Position numbers and translations under genes: made by a program
The notes under the pieces: model-generated
What the model was told of the DNA's origin: nothing
Database searches by the model: none
The model's input: the letters and a program-made list of their open reading frames with translations, nothing else
Assembly (NCBI RefSeq): GCF_015056685.1
Contig: NZ_SVFW01000047.1
Coordinates: 1 to 32,431 of the forward strand
Length of the DNA: 32,431 nt
Origin: Butyrivibrio sp.
Lineage (GTDB): Bacteria; Bacillota; Clostridia; Lachnospirales; Lachnospiraceae
Direction: 5' to 3'
In this document: one piece after another, positions 14,851 through 21,676 of the stretch
How positions within the stretch are numbered: the stretch's first letter is position 1
Layout: every line of letters starts with the position of its first letter

Positions 14851-15171
14851 ATGTTTGAGAAATTACAGAGAATAAGGGCTGAAGTTGAGAGGAATGGGAA
14901 AAGGCTTGAAGAAGATCAGAAGAAATATGATGACAGTCTTGCCCGTCTCAAGGCAGAGGAAGCAACCACAGTGCTTGGAGTGGTTGAGATTATGAAGCTC
15001 ACACCTGAGAAAGCAGCGGAGCTTCTGGGATACCGCGAGGAGCCAAAGACTTCAGCTTCAAAGAGTAAGAAAAAAGATACTTCTGAAAAGAAGAGTGTTT
15101 CAGAAGAGGCAATTGATGATCAGAACACAACAAACGTTGGAATGGAGGATATCTTAAATGAAAGCTATTAA
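14851..15171 (+). CDS. DUF4315 family protein
   Basis: 106 aa. An N-terminal coiled coil (about 3-40, KLQRIRAEVERNGKRLEEDQ) is followed by the conserved segment VVEIMKLTPEKAAELLGY (about 47-64) and a low-complexity Ser/Lys/Glu tail. This matches DUF4315, a small cytoplasmic protein of unknown function found in the same place in Tn1549/CTn-type ICEs. The start follows TGGAGG. The last 14 bases overlap the DUF4366 gene. Confidence 0.88.
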   Translation: MFEKLQRIRAEVERNGKRLEEDQKKYDDSLARLKAEEATTVLGVVEIMKLTPEKAAELLGYREEPKTSASKSKKKDTSEKKSVSEEAIDDQNTTNVGMEDILNESY

Positions 15172-15958
15172 GTTGATTGGTGCCAGAGTTAAGACTCTTG
15201 GCGTGTCAGTGGCTCTTATGGGGTCACTTTTTTGTTTGAGCCCTGTGACTGCTTTTGCAGGAGGACCTACCTGCATCTGCGAGGAGAAGTGCACAGAGGA
15301 TCATGTAAATCCTGACTGTCCTATCTGCAAAGAGGACTATCGCAACTGCGAGGGCAAAGATCCTGTTATCGAGGAAAAGTGGGGACCACTTACTCCTGAT
15401 GGCAACATGGAGCTTGTTGATGATTACGGCTCTCTTGAAGCCGGTGGTAAGCAGTTCATCACAGTCATGACAAAGAACGGTAACTATTTTTATATCATCA
15501 TTGACCGTGATGATGACGGAAACGAGAAGGTTCATTTCCTCAACATGGTTGATGAGTCAGATCTTTTATCCCTAATGGATGATGATCAGGTGGCTGAGTA
15601 TATCGCAGTGACAGGTAAGGGAATAGAAAAAGAGGAAGAGCCTAAGGTAGTAGAGCCAACACCTGCTCCTGTAGAGCCTGATCCTGAGCCTGTGGTAGAA
15701 CCTGAGCCGGAAAAAGAACCGGTTAATGTAAATGGAATCATGGCAATCATTCTTGTTATCGGTCTTGCGGCTGCAGGAGGATTTATGTATTACACATCAA
15801 CCAAGAATAATAAGAAAAAGCAGAACGGAGTGGATCCAGACCAGGACTATACAGATCAGGAGTACCTCGACAGTATCAGTAATGACAATGGAGAGGACTT
15901 TGAGACCGAGGATGATATTCCTGAAGAGGAGCCTTCTGAGGAAGAGGGGGATGAGTGA
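15158..15958 (+). CDS. DUF4366 (CD1107 family) surface protein of the transfer module
   Basis: 266 aa. A signal peptide (about 1-34, hydrophobic core VSVALMGSLFCLSPVTAFA) is followed by a Cys-rich segment (CICEEKCTEDHVNPDCPICKE, 38-58, split here as CICEEKC and CPICKE). The DUF4366 core runs to about 150 (FITVMTKNGNYFYIIIDRDD), then a Pro/Glu repeat spacer (about 165-187), a transmembrane helix (193-212) and a strongly acidic cytoplasmic tail. The topology is an extracellular domain on a stalk, anchored near the C-terminus. The Cys motif suggests metal binding. Such proteins are constant members of Tn1549-like transfer operons; the exact role is unknown. Confidence 0.88.
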   Translation: MKAIKLIGARVKTLGVSVALMGSLFCLSPVTAFAGGPTCICEEKCTEDHVNPDCPICKEDYRNCEGKDPVIEEKWGPLTPDGNMELVDDYGSLEAGGKQFITVMTKNGNYFYIIIDRDDDGNEKVHFLNMVDESDLLSLMDDDQVAEYIAVTGKGIEKEEEPKVVEPTPAPVEPDPEPVVEPEPEKEPVNVNGIMAIILVIGLAAAGGFMYYTSTKNNKKKQNGVDPDQDYTDQEYLDSISNDNGEDFETEDDIPEEEPSEEEGDE

Positions 15959-15959
15959 T

Positions 15960-16076
15960 ATGGCGAGAAGATCCAGATACGTTGCTTATGTGAAGGCTGT
16001 GAGAAGAGCAGAGAAAAAGGAGTCGAAGGATGGAAAGAGAAGACAGGTTAAAGCAGCTGACAGACCAGCTAACTGA
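15960..16076 (+). CDS. Possible very small basic protein
   Basis: A 38-codon frame starting at ATG 15960, two bases after the DUF4366 stop, encodes MARRSRYVAYVKAVRRAEKK followed by more Lys/Arg-rich sequence. It has a purine-rich GAAGAGGGGG upstream but overlaps the ArdC-like gene by 47 bases. It may be a real tiny basic protein or simply a translated bridge that couples DUF4366 to the next gene. Support comes only from spacing and a plausible ribosome binding site. Confidence 0.35.
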   Translation: MARRSRYVAYVKAVRRAEKKESKDGKRRQVKAADRPAN

Positions 16077-17190
16077 TGGCGTTAAGGCAGTCCGTGACAG
16101 CGGGGAGTACAAAAAGCTCCTCGCTGTAATGGCAAAGTTTCCGCATTATTCACTCAATAACTGCATGCTTATTGCTATGCAGAGACCGGATGCAACGCTA
16201 TGTCAGGGATTTGATGGATGGAAGCGCATGGGCCGCTACGTGAAAAAAGGAGAGAAGGGCATCAAAATCATTGCTCCTGCTCCATACACTGTTCAGAAGG
16301 AAGTAGACAAGCTTGGCAGTGATGGCAAGCCAGTTCTCGATTCTGATGGTGAGCATGTGAAAGAAACAAAAGAGTATCAGGTCATGGGCTTTAAGGCTGA
16401 GACCACTTTTGATGTTTCACAGACTGATGGTAAAGAGCTACCAAAGATCGGAGTGGATGAGCTTAAGGGCGAAGTCGATAAATATGAACTTATGATGGGA
16501 GTCCTTAAGGATTTAAGTCCTGTTCCGATTGGCTTTGAGGATATCAAGTCAGGGGCAAAGGGGTATTATCATACAACTGAGAAGAGGATAGCAATTCAGA
16601 AGGACATGAGTGAGCTGCAGACTATAAAGACATGCCTGCATGAGATCACACATGCCATGCTTCATGCGGATGCACCTAAGGAGATCAGTAAGAGCAGGAA
16701 AGAGCTGGAAGCGGAAGGAACAGCATGCATTGTACTTAAGTATATGGGCTATGATACTGATGCCTATAGCTTTCCATATCTTACCGGGTATACAACGGAT
16801 GCTGATATGAAGGAACTGAAGGATTCCCTGAATACTATCAGGAGAACTTCTTCGAAGATCATCACCAAGATTGAGAACGAATATAGCAACATCTACATGG
16901 AGAGACATCCTGAAATCGTACCGGATAATGAGCCGGTAAAAGAGTCCAGAGAAAAAGTATCTGAAGATAAAGCACCTAAGACAGAGTCTTCTGATGACTG
17001 GCCACTTGTAGATGAGCCAAAAGAAAAAGTAATAGCAGAGAGACGGATTCTTGGAACAGTACGCATCTTACCTGATGGTGCTGGAGGAAAGAAACCGTCT
17101 CTTTTAGATTCGCTGAAGGTAGAAAAGGAAAAGTTAAAAAACAAATTTGCCGGAAATGGCAGCAAGGATGAGAAAGGGGTAGCAATTTGA
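16030..17190 (+). CDS. ArdC/LtrC-like protein with HExxH metallopeptidase motif
   Basis: 386 aa. The N-terminal ArdC-like ssDNA-binding domain (about 1-125) shows FPHYSLNNCMLIAMQRPDAT and GFDGWKRMGRYVKKGEKGIK. A zincin-like domain has HEITHAMLHAD with HEITH at 204-208 and EAEGTACIVLKYMGYD downstream, the third-ligand region. The C-terminus is charged. ArdC-type proteins bind single-stranded DNA and can protect incoming DNA from restriction in the recipient; LtrC homologues occur in this ICE family. The start follows AAGGAG in a region shared with a possible 38-aa gene. The stop overlaps the next start (TGATG). Confidence 0.85.
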   Translation: MEREDRLKQLTDQLTDGVKAVRDSGEYKKLLAVMAKFPHYSLNNCMLIAMQRPDATLCQGFDGWKRMGRYVKKGEKGIKIIAPAPYTVQKEVDKLGSDGKPVLDSDGEHVKETKEYQVMGFKAETTFDVSQTDGKELPKIGVDELKGEVDKYELMMGVLKDLSPVPIGFEDIKSGAKGYYHTTEKRIAIQKDMSELQTIKTCLHEITHAMLHADAPKEISKSRKELEAEGTACIVLKYMGYDTDAYSFPYLTGYTTDADMKELKDSLNTIRRTSSKIITKIENEYSNIYMERHPEIVPDNEPVKESREKVSEDKAPKTESSDDWPLVDEPKEKVIAERRILGTVRILPDGAGGKKPSLLDSLKVEKEKLKNKFAGNGSKDEKGVAI

Positions 17191-17504
17191 TGGAAAAGAA
17201 CAGAGAACATGAAAAGTATGTAAAGCTGCTTGAAGAGAATTATCTCATGTTAAAGGTTATAAAGACTTCTGAGGACTCGACTTACCTGTTTGAAAAGTCG
17301 CTTGAAAACATTGCTGATTCGCTCCGGGTTGTTAAGAAGGGGCTGGAATTCTTTGGTGATGCAACTGATTTGCTTGATACAGTTGAGAATCTCGTGGAAG
17401 ACTTAAAAACTACGGCAAAAACGATGGCAGAAACTTATTGCCTTATTGGTTCACTTACAGAAGTAAGTAATACTGGAGAGGAGGTTGCGGATGGGAACAC
17501 CTGA
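17190..17504 (+). CDS. Small helical protein of the transfer module
   Basis: 104 aa from ATG 17190, which overlaps the preceding stop (TGATG); GAAAGGGG lies upstream. It is predicted mostly helical and acidic, with heptad-like spacing in KYVKLLEENYLMLKVIK and ENIADSLRVVKKGLEFFGDA, and no Cys or obvious domain. No family is recognised. Its 3' end overlaps the zinc-ribbon gene, so these small genes form one translationally coupled string from DUF4366 to mobC. Confidence 0.7.
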   Translation: MEKNREHEKYVKLLEENYLMLKVIKTSEDSTYLFEKSLENIADSLRVVKKGLEFFGDATDLLDTVENLVEDLKTTAKTMAETYCLIGSLTEVSNTGEEVADGNT

Positions 17505-17919
17505 AGATGACGGATGGATCAACGCCGAAGATTATGACGGCTACATTCCATTCGAAAGTAAGGAAGAAAATGAAAAGAGGCTGGCAGCTCTTCATGAGAA
17601 ACAGGCTGCAGCAAATATCGTAGGCGACTGTCCTGCATGTGGCACTCATGTTATCGAGAGGGAGAAGGGATTCTTCTGTGACAACATGGAGTGCCATTTT
17701 GCTTTATGGAAGAATAACAGATTTTTCCAGGCAATCGGCAAGGAAATGACAAGAGAAGTCGCTGATGATCTTTTGAACTGTGGAACAGTCAAGCTGGAGA
17801 ACTGTGTTTCCAAAAGAACCGGAAATAAGTTCAGCTGCTACGTTGACCTGACACTCGATGAGGAAGAGAGGCCGCATTTCGAGATCCGATTTCCTCAAAA
17901 GAAGCGAAGAAGGGAGTGA
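17491..17919 (+). CDS. Topoisomerase-III-type C-terminal zinc-ribbon protein (stand-alone)
   Basis: 142 aa from ATG 17491; the TTG six bases upstream is less likely because GAGAGGAGG (17476-17484) is spaced for the ATG. The core CPACGTHVIEREKGFFCDN (about 48-66) followed by MECHFALWKNNRFF is the four-Cys repeat that ends bacterial topoisomerase III proteins (Toprim_Crpt type), and the following MTREVADDLLNCGTVKLENC fits too. There is no toprim or catalytic Tyr domain, so it is not a topoisomerase. It probably binds single-stranded DNA (inference from the motif). It overlaps the previous gene by 14 bases. Confidence 0.75.
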   Translation: MGTPEDDGWINAEDYDGYIPFESKEENEKRLAALHEKQAAANIVGDCPACGTHVIEREKGFFCDNMECHFALWKNNRFFQAIGKEMTREVADDLLNCGTVKLENCVSKRTGNKFSCYVDLTLDEEERPHFEIRFPQKKRRRE

Positions 17920-17926
17920 ACCTATT

Positions 17927-18316
17927 ATGGAACATAGAACTGGAACACCTATAGAAAAGTGGGATGAAGTAAATGGAAACACTGCACCACCTGTTATAAA
18001 GCTTCCACAGGAACTTGATCCTATCATGATTGGAAATGTCAGAAGGGGGCTTGAAGATCAGATAGAGCAGAATGATAACAATCTGGATGGAATCATTAAT
18101 AACGTGCCTACTGTTGTTGATGATAATGCCAACGGAATCCCGGATGAGGATGAAAAAGAATACCACAGACAGTCTGCGCCAGAGATTGCCAGTATTCCTA
18201 AAACGCCTGCCCATGAGAAAGAGGAAAAGAATTCTCTTTTGAAAATGCTCCATGACTGTAAACCGGAAGTGGATGACAAACCGTACAGGGAGCTTCATCC
18301 TGAGCTGGTGCTATGA
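17927..18316 (+). CDS. Acidic hypothetical protein upstream of mobC
   Basis: 129 aa from ATG 17927, placed 7 bases after the preceding stop with AGGGAG upstream; longer starts would overlap the zinc-ribbon gene heavily. It is rich in Asp, Glu, Asn and Pro (DQIEQNDNNLDGIINNVPTV), hydrophilic, with no membrane segment. No domain is recognised. The stop is one base before the mobC ATG, so it is coupled to the mobilization genes and may be a relaxosome accessory (inference only). Confidence 0.65.
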   Translation: MEHRTGTPIEKWDEVNGNTAPPVIKLPQELDPIMIGNVRRGLEDQIEQNDNNLDGIINNVPTVVDDNANGIPDEDEKEYHRQSAPEIASIPKTPAHEKEEKNSLLKMLHDCKPEVDDKPYRELHPELVL

Positions 18317-18317
18317 T

Positions 18318-18653
18318 ATGGCAGTTGATTATGTAGATAAGATCCTCGTCAAAATGAAACCTGAGGATGTAAAAGCTATTCAGGCAAAGATGGAACAGGC
18401 TGGCGTTAAGAATCGAAGTGCTTATATCAGAAAGATGGCAATAGATGGTTATATCATTGTGCTGGACCTTTCCGATATCAAAGAGGTTGTCAGGCTGCTT
18501 CGCATCAACAGCAACAATCTTAACCAGTATGCCAAGAAAGCAAATGAAACCGGCAGCATTTATCTGCAGGATATTCAGCAACTGAAAAATCAGCAGGAAG
18601 AAATATGGATAGCAGTAAAGGACGTTCTTGCCCGCCTTGCTGCAATACAATAG
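18318..18653 (+). CDS. mobC: MobC-like relaxosome protein
   Basis: 111 aa. The N-terminal ribbon-helix-helix-like part (about 6-45: DKILVKMKPEDVKAIQAKME, then NRSAYIRKMAIDGYII) and the C-terminal helix (about 60-105: VRLLRINSNNLNQYAKKANE) are characteristic of MobC of the MOBP systems, where RINSNNLNQ is strongly conserved. MobC binds near nic and helps the relaxase melt the origin. It starts one base after the preceding stop and is followed by a terminator hairpin before the relaxase gene. Confidence 0.9.
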   Translation: MAVDYVDKILVKMKPEDVKAIQAKMEQAGVKNRSAYIRKMAIDGYIIVLDLSDIKEVVRLLRINSNNLNQYAKKANETGSIYLQDIQQLKNQQEEIWIAVKDVLARLAAIQ

Positions 18654-18658
18654 TTTGA

Positions 18659-18698
18659 TGGCCATGGGATTAGAAATAGTCTCATGGCCAGTTTTTTT
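18659..18698 (+). terminator. Terminator/attenuator between mobC and relaxase
   Basis: TGGCCATGGGA pairs with TCTCATGGCCA (one G-U) around a 10-nt loop, followed by G and seven T residues. Since the relaxase gene follows after 16 bases with no clear promoter between, it likely reduces relaxase expression relative to mobC. Confidence 0.85.
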
Positions 18699-18714
18699 AT
18701 TTATGGAGGAGATA

Positions 18715-20112
18715 ATGGCAGCAACAAGACTAATTGCATTACATCATACAAAAGGCAGGACTCTTCATAAATGTATTAGCGAGAGAACTGACTATGCAAT
18801 GAATCCGGATAAGACAGATAACGGGATCTATGTAACTTCATATGCATGCGATCCGAAGACAGCTAGTGAGGAATTTCTTTTATCCAAGAGAAATTATGAA
18901 CAGATAATAGGACGGAAAAGAAAAGATGATGTCATAGCGTATCAGATCAGGCAGTCGTTCCGGCCCGGAGAGATCACACCAGAGGAAGCTAACCGAATCG
19001 GATATGAAACGGCTATGAGATTCACAAAAGGAAATCATGCCTTTGTCGTGGCAACACATACTGATAAAGCTCACGTTCATAATCATGTGATCTTTAATTC
19101 CACTACGCTTGACTGTCATAAAAAATTCAGAGACTTTCTTGGATCAGGTATGGCGTTGGGGAGACTCAGCAATATTATCTGTCTTGAAAATGGTTATTCT
19201 GTAATAGCACCGGCTCCATATCACAGTAAGACTACATACATCCATGAGGAAAGAGGTCCATGCTTCCGAGATAAGCTTCGTGATGAAGTGGACATAGCAC
19301 TTTCCAAGAAGCCAAAGTCATATGAAGATTTTCTTTCAGAGCTTTCGATGCAGGGCTATGAGATAAAACGTGGCAAACATACAGCAGTCAGAGGAAAAGG
19401 ACAGAAGCGTTTTATCAGATTCCGTTCTCTGGGGAAAGGATATACGGAAGATGAACTCCGGAAGAAAATCGAAGGAGTAGCCAAAGGTGCTGACCTAAAA
19501 ACAGAAAAGAAACCTTCATATAAAGATGAGGGCTTTGACCTTCTCCTTAATCTTGAGGACATCATAGCAAAGGGAAAAGGTCCCGGCTATGAAACCTGGG
19601 CTAAGAAGTTCAATGTAAAAAATGTCATGAAGGCACTTATCTTTTTCCAAGAGCAGGGGCTTAGAAGTTACGCTGAGCTGGAGAAGAGAGCTGGAGATAC
19701 AGCAGAACGCTTTGACAAACTTAGCAGCGATATAAAAGCATATGAGAAAAGACTAAAGGAAATCGCAGAGCTTCGTGAGAGCATCATTACCTATAGCAAG
19801 ACCAGACAGATCTATACCCAGTACAGGCAGTCGGGTTATAGTAAAAAGTTTTTTGCAGAGCATAAGGATGATATCATGGCCCACAAAGCAGCAAAGGATT
19901 CTTTTAACAGGATAGAAGGAAAGCTTCCATCAGTAAAAGAACTGAACGTAGAGTATCAAGAGGTCCTGGCTAAAAAGAGAGCTGCTTATGCAGAATACAA
20001 AGAAGTAAAAAAGGATATGCAGACTTATCAGGTTGCGAAGTACGACATCGATAAGATACTTGGTATCGATGGTCAGCAGAAAGAAACAAAGAATCGTGAG
20101 AAGACACGATAA
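18715..20112 (+). CDS. Relaxase/mobilization nuclease (MOBP, VirD2-like) of the ICE
   Basis: 465 aa from ATG 18715, behind GGAGG; an open frame reaches back to 18628 but runs through the terminator stem, so the later start is preferred. The relaxase domain (about 1-230) shows the catalytic Tyr27 in ISERTDYAMNPDKT and the metal motif HTDKAHVHNHVIFNS with His120, His122 and His124. The C-terminal half is helical and charged (coiled coil about 330-450). It nicks the ICE oriT and leads the strand through the type IV secretion system. Unlike the IME's MOBQ relaxase at 4480, this one belongs to the outer element. Confidence 0.93.
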   Translation: MAATRLIALHHTKGRTLHKCISERTDYAMNPDKTDNGIYVTSYACDPKTASEEFLLSKRNYEQIIGRKRKDDVIAYQIRQSFRPGEITPEEANRIGYETAMRFTKGNHAFVVATHTDKAHVHNHVIFNSTTLDCHKKFRDFLGSGMALGRLSNIICLENGYSVIAPAPYHSKTTYIHEERGPCFRDKLRDEVDIALSKKPKSYEDFLSELSMQGYEIKRGKHTAVRGKGQKRFIRFRSLGKGYTEDELRKKIEGVAKGADLKTEKKPSYKDEGFDLLLNLEDIIAKGKGPGYETWAKKFNVKNVMKALIFFQEQGLRSYAELEKRAGDTAERFDKLSSDIKAYEKRLKEIAELRESIITYSKTRQIYTQYRQSGYSKKFFAEHKDDIMAHKAAKDSFNRIEGKLPSVKELNVEYQEVLAKKRAAYAEYKEVKKDMQTYQVAKYDIDKILGIDGQQKETKNREKTR

Positions 20113-20145
20113 AAAATCAGGGCATCGCTATCCAAAGCGGTGCCC
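20111..20145 (-). terminator. Hairpin after the relaxase gene, terminator-like on the minus strand
   Basis: GGGCATCGCT (20120-20129) and AGCGGTGCCC (20136-20145), one G-U, 6-nt loop. The A6 run at 20113-20118 would give T residues on the minus strand. On the plus strand no T tract follows. Confidence 0.5.
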
Positions 20146-20460
20146 AATTCTATGCCATTATCGGCGATTATTTCATGAAAAGCTTCGAAGAAGCGTAGTC
20201 AGATTTTTAATCTGATGCGAGGGGATTGGGGATATGCCCCAACAAGTGAGCGTCGGTATATACCGATGCCCCACTTGCCACGTAGCGAAGCCTGTAGGCT
20301 GAGCGTGGAAATTTGCATTTTAGAAGTTATAGACAGAAATAATTTGACCAGGTACTATAACAATACTATGCTTGAAGTGTAACAAACGTAGCTCGTTAAA
20401 ACAGTAAAGTCGATTACAAGGTCACGTATCGCTGGCATGGCTGGTGGTACGTGGCTTTGT
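20113..20460. other. Noncoding hairpin cluster, candidate ICE oriT or structured RNA
   Basis: No gene on the plus strand. Four consecutive inverted repeats are seen: TCAGATT/AATCTGA (20199-20215), TTGGGG/CCCCAA (20226-20242), CAAGTG/CACTTG (20243-20277) enclosing the perfect palindrome TCGGTATATACCGA (20253-20266), and CCACG/CGTGG enclosing AGCCT/AGGCT (20278-20308). Further on, TTGACC (20344-20349) and TATGCT (20367-20372) at 17-bp spacing could be a promoter, followed by a CACGTATC/GGTACGTG stem (20423-20453) and a T-rich end, the outline of a short RNA of about 85 nt. The position next to the relaxase suits an origin of transfer, but no known nic motif was recognised. Confidence 0.4.
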
Positions 20461-20792
20461 TTATACCATTACCGCTTCGACAAGTTGCTGATTAGTGAGA
20501 CGAGTAAGCTTTTTTCTCAATTTCATTCTCTGAGTGATCAGCTTGTCATGGTTTGTGATCTCTATATAACAGAGAAGTGCGTTATCATTATCGTAAACGC
20601 AGTGAACATGGTATGGCTCAGTTATATTATGGCTATGATATAAGACCATAGGGGATAATTCACATCGTCAAACTTCTTTATCATCCACATCTGCTTTGTC
20701 ATGCGGCTTCTTAAAACAATATGATCATCTTCAAAACTGTAGATTTTAAAATGTCCATGATTAAAAGCGGACTGTTCTGCAATGTCAAACAT
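20461..20792 (-). pseudogene. Frameshifted small hypothetical gene
   Basis: On the minus strand, ATG at 20792 follows AGGGAG with good spacing and reads MFDIAEQSAFNHGHFKIYSF onward, hydrophilic, until a stop at 20622. Just before that, at a CCCC run near 20652, the -1 frame takes over and continues to 20461 with LYHSHNITEPYHVHCVYDND and a basic end. One extra C would restore a single protein of about 110 aa. Both halves look like one real protein of an unnamed family seen on Lachnospiraceae elements, so a one-base deletion is the simplest explanation. The plus-strand frame over the same bases (20437-20643) looks non-coding. Confidence 0.55.
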
Positions 20793-21060
20793 AATAAAAC
20801 TCCCTATAAACAATAAAACAAAGTGGAATGCATTTATCATGACCTGATAAAAGGCAGCTAGAAACAACTGCGTGTAATACTTTAACAGATGACCTATTGG
20901 ATGTAAATACAAAAAATGATTATTATATGGCTGAAATGAAATCGAATTTTACTATGCTCTGGGCATCGTACATATTTCATATTTCATACAGATTTGTTAT
21001 AAAGTATTTTATAGTGCGTATTCTACTCGGCAATCAGTATATAAATGAATATACAAAAAA

Positions 21061-21069
21061 TGATATAAT
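21061..21069 (+). promoter_or_regulatory. Extended -10 promoter candidate
   Basis: TGATATAAT, an extended -10 element (TG-n-TATAAT), 22 bases before the start at 21092. No convincing -35 sequence; extended -10 promoters can do without one. Confidence 0.45.
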
Positions 21070-21091
21070 TTACTGGAAAGGTTGCGTAAGA

Positions 21092-21556
21092 ATGGTAGAG
21101 AAAGTTGATGTTATAGAGCAAAAAATTGCAGAAAGAAGTCGGGACTTATTAGGCGTATTACTGCGCGATAAGACGACCGGTGGATATATAAAGTGGTGTA
21201 CAGATAATTATTCTTCTTATGGCGAAAATTATTCTGCAGACAAGCAAATGTTTCCAGAGTTGATAATCGGAAATCTTACGCATGTAATACAGCCGAGGGT
21301 ATCAAAAAGTTTAGAAGAACAGCAACTAAGAACCCGGGAAAAGGGAGAAGTTTTTACGCCAACATGTAAAGAATATACAAAGAAATCTAGAATTGAAAAT
21401 GCAAGTATAATCTCCGATGAAGGCATTTTACTTAAGGATATGTCATTCAAGACACCTTCTGGGGCATCATGTTTTGTGCTATTTGCTGCATCTAATGGAA
21501 AAATCGAATGGAAAGACAGCAAGGGAAAAACCTTGGGGGAAGTTCTTGGTCTTTAA
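21092..21556 (+). CDS. Short protein: methyltransferase-type N-terminus joined to DUF4357
   Basis: 154 aa from ATG 21092, behind GGAAAGG. Residues about 8-90 match the start of 'restriction endonuclease subunit M' proteins: ERSRDLLGVLLRDKTTGGYI, the LIIGNLTHVIQPRVSKS segment and KGEVFTPT, the point where the methyltransferase domain normally begins (EVFTPxWICNxQNN). Here it switches instead to a short link and then a DUF4357-like C-terminus (about 112-152: GILLKDMSF-TPSGA-ASNGKIEWKDSKGKTLGEVL). No SAM-binding or catalytic motif remains. It looks like an in-frame internal deletion product, or a natural mini-protein. It lies just upstream of the helicase operon and ends in its own frame with a normal stop. 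Confidence 0.65.
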   Translation: MVEKVDVIEQKIAERSRDLLGVLLRDKTTGGYIKWCTDNYSSYGENYSADKQMFPELIIGNLTHVIQPRVSKSLEEQQLRTREKGEVFTPTCKEYTKKSRIENASIISDEGILLKDMSFKTPSGASCFVLFAASNGKIEWKDSKGKTLGEVLGL

Positions 21557-21599
21557 GCTCTCAAAATACCGAAATTTTGGACTAAAGTAAACATAATAA

Positions 21600-21608
21600 T
21601 GCTATAAT
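21600..21608 (+). promoter_or_regulatory. Promoter of the helicase operon (extended -10)
   Basis: TGCTATAAT gives an extended -10 box. TTGGAC at 21577-21582 lies 20 bp upstream, a loose -35. The transcript would begin around 21615, on the first bases of the hairpin at 21614-21642. Confidence 0.5.
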
Positions 21609-21613
21609 AATAC

Positions 21614-21642
21614 GAGGGGGCTTGTGCTCCCTCTTTGTTTTT
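21614..21642 (+). terminator. Leader hairpin with T tract before the helicase operon
   Basis: GAGGGGGC pairs with GCTCCCTC (one G-U) around TTGT, followed by TTTGTTTTT. It could end transcription from the DUF4357 gene; as it falls directly after the TGCTATAAT promoter it would also sit at the very 5' end of the operon message. Confidence 0.65.
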
Positions 21643-21676
21643 AAAGAATATTTAGCGTCATATTGGAGGAATTGAA

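Noticed and set aside
18628..18714. Longer N-terminus for the MOBP relaxase
   Set aside because: It would overlap mobC and read through the terminator stem; the family begins with the ATRLIALHHTKG segment right after ATG 18715.
20437..20643. Plus-strand frame of 68 codons
   Set aside because: It lies over the frameshifted minus-strand gene, which has the better ribosome binding site and more protein-like composition.
20897..21091. Longer N-terminus (65 residues) for the DUF4357 mini-protein
   Set aside because: It is hydrophobic and AT-rich in character with no ribosome binding site, and a TGATATAAT promoter box lies within it just before the better start at 21092.
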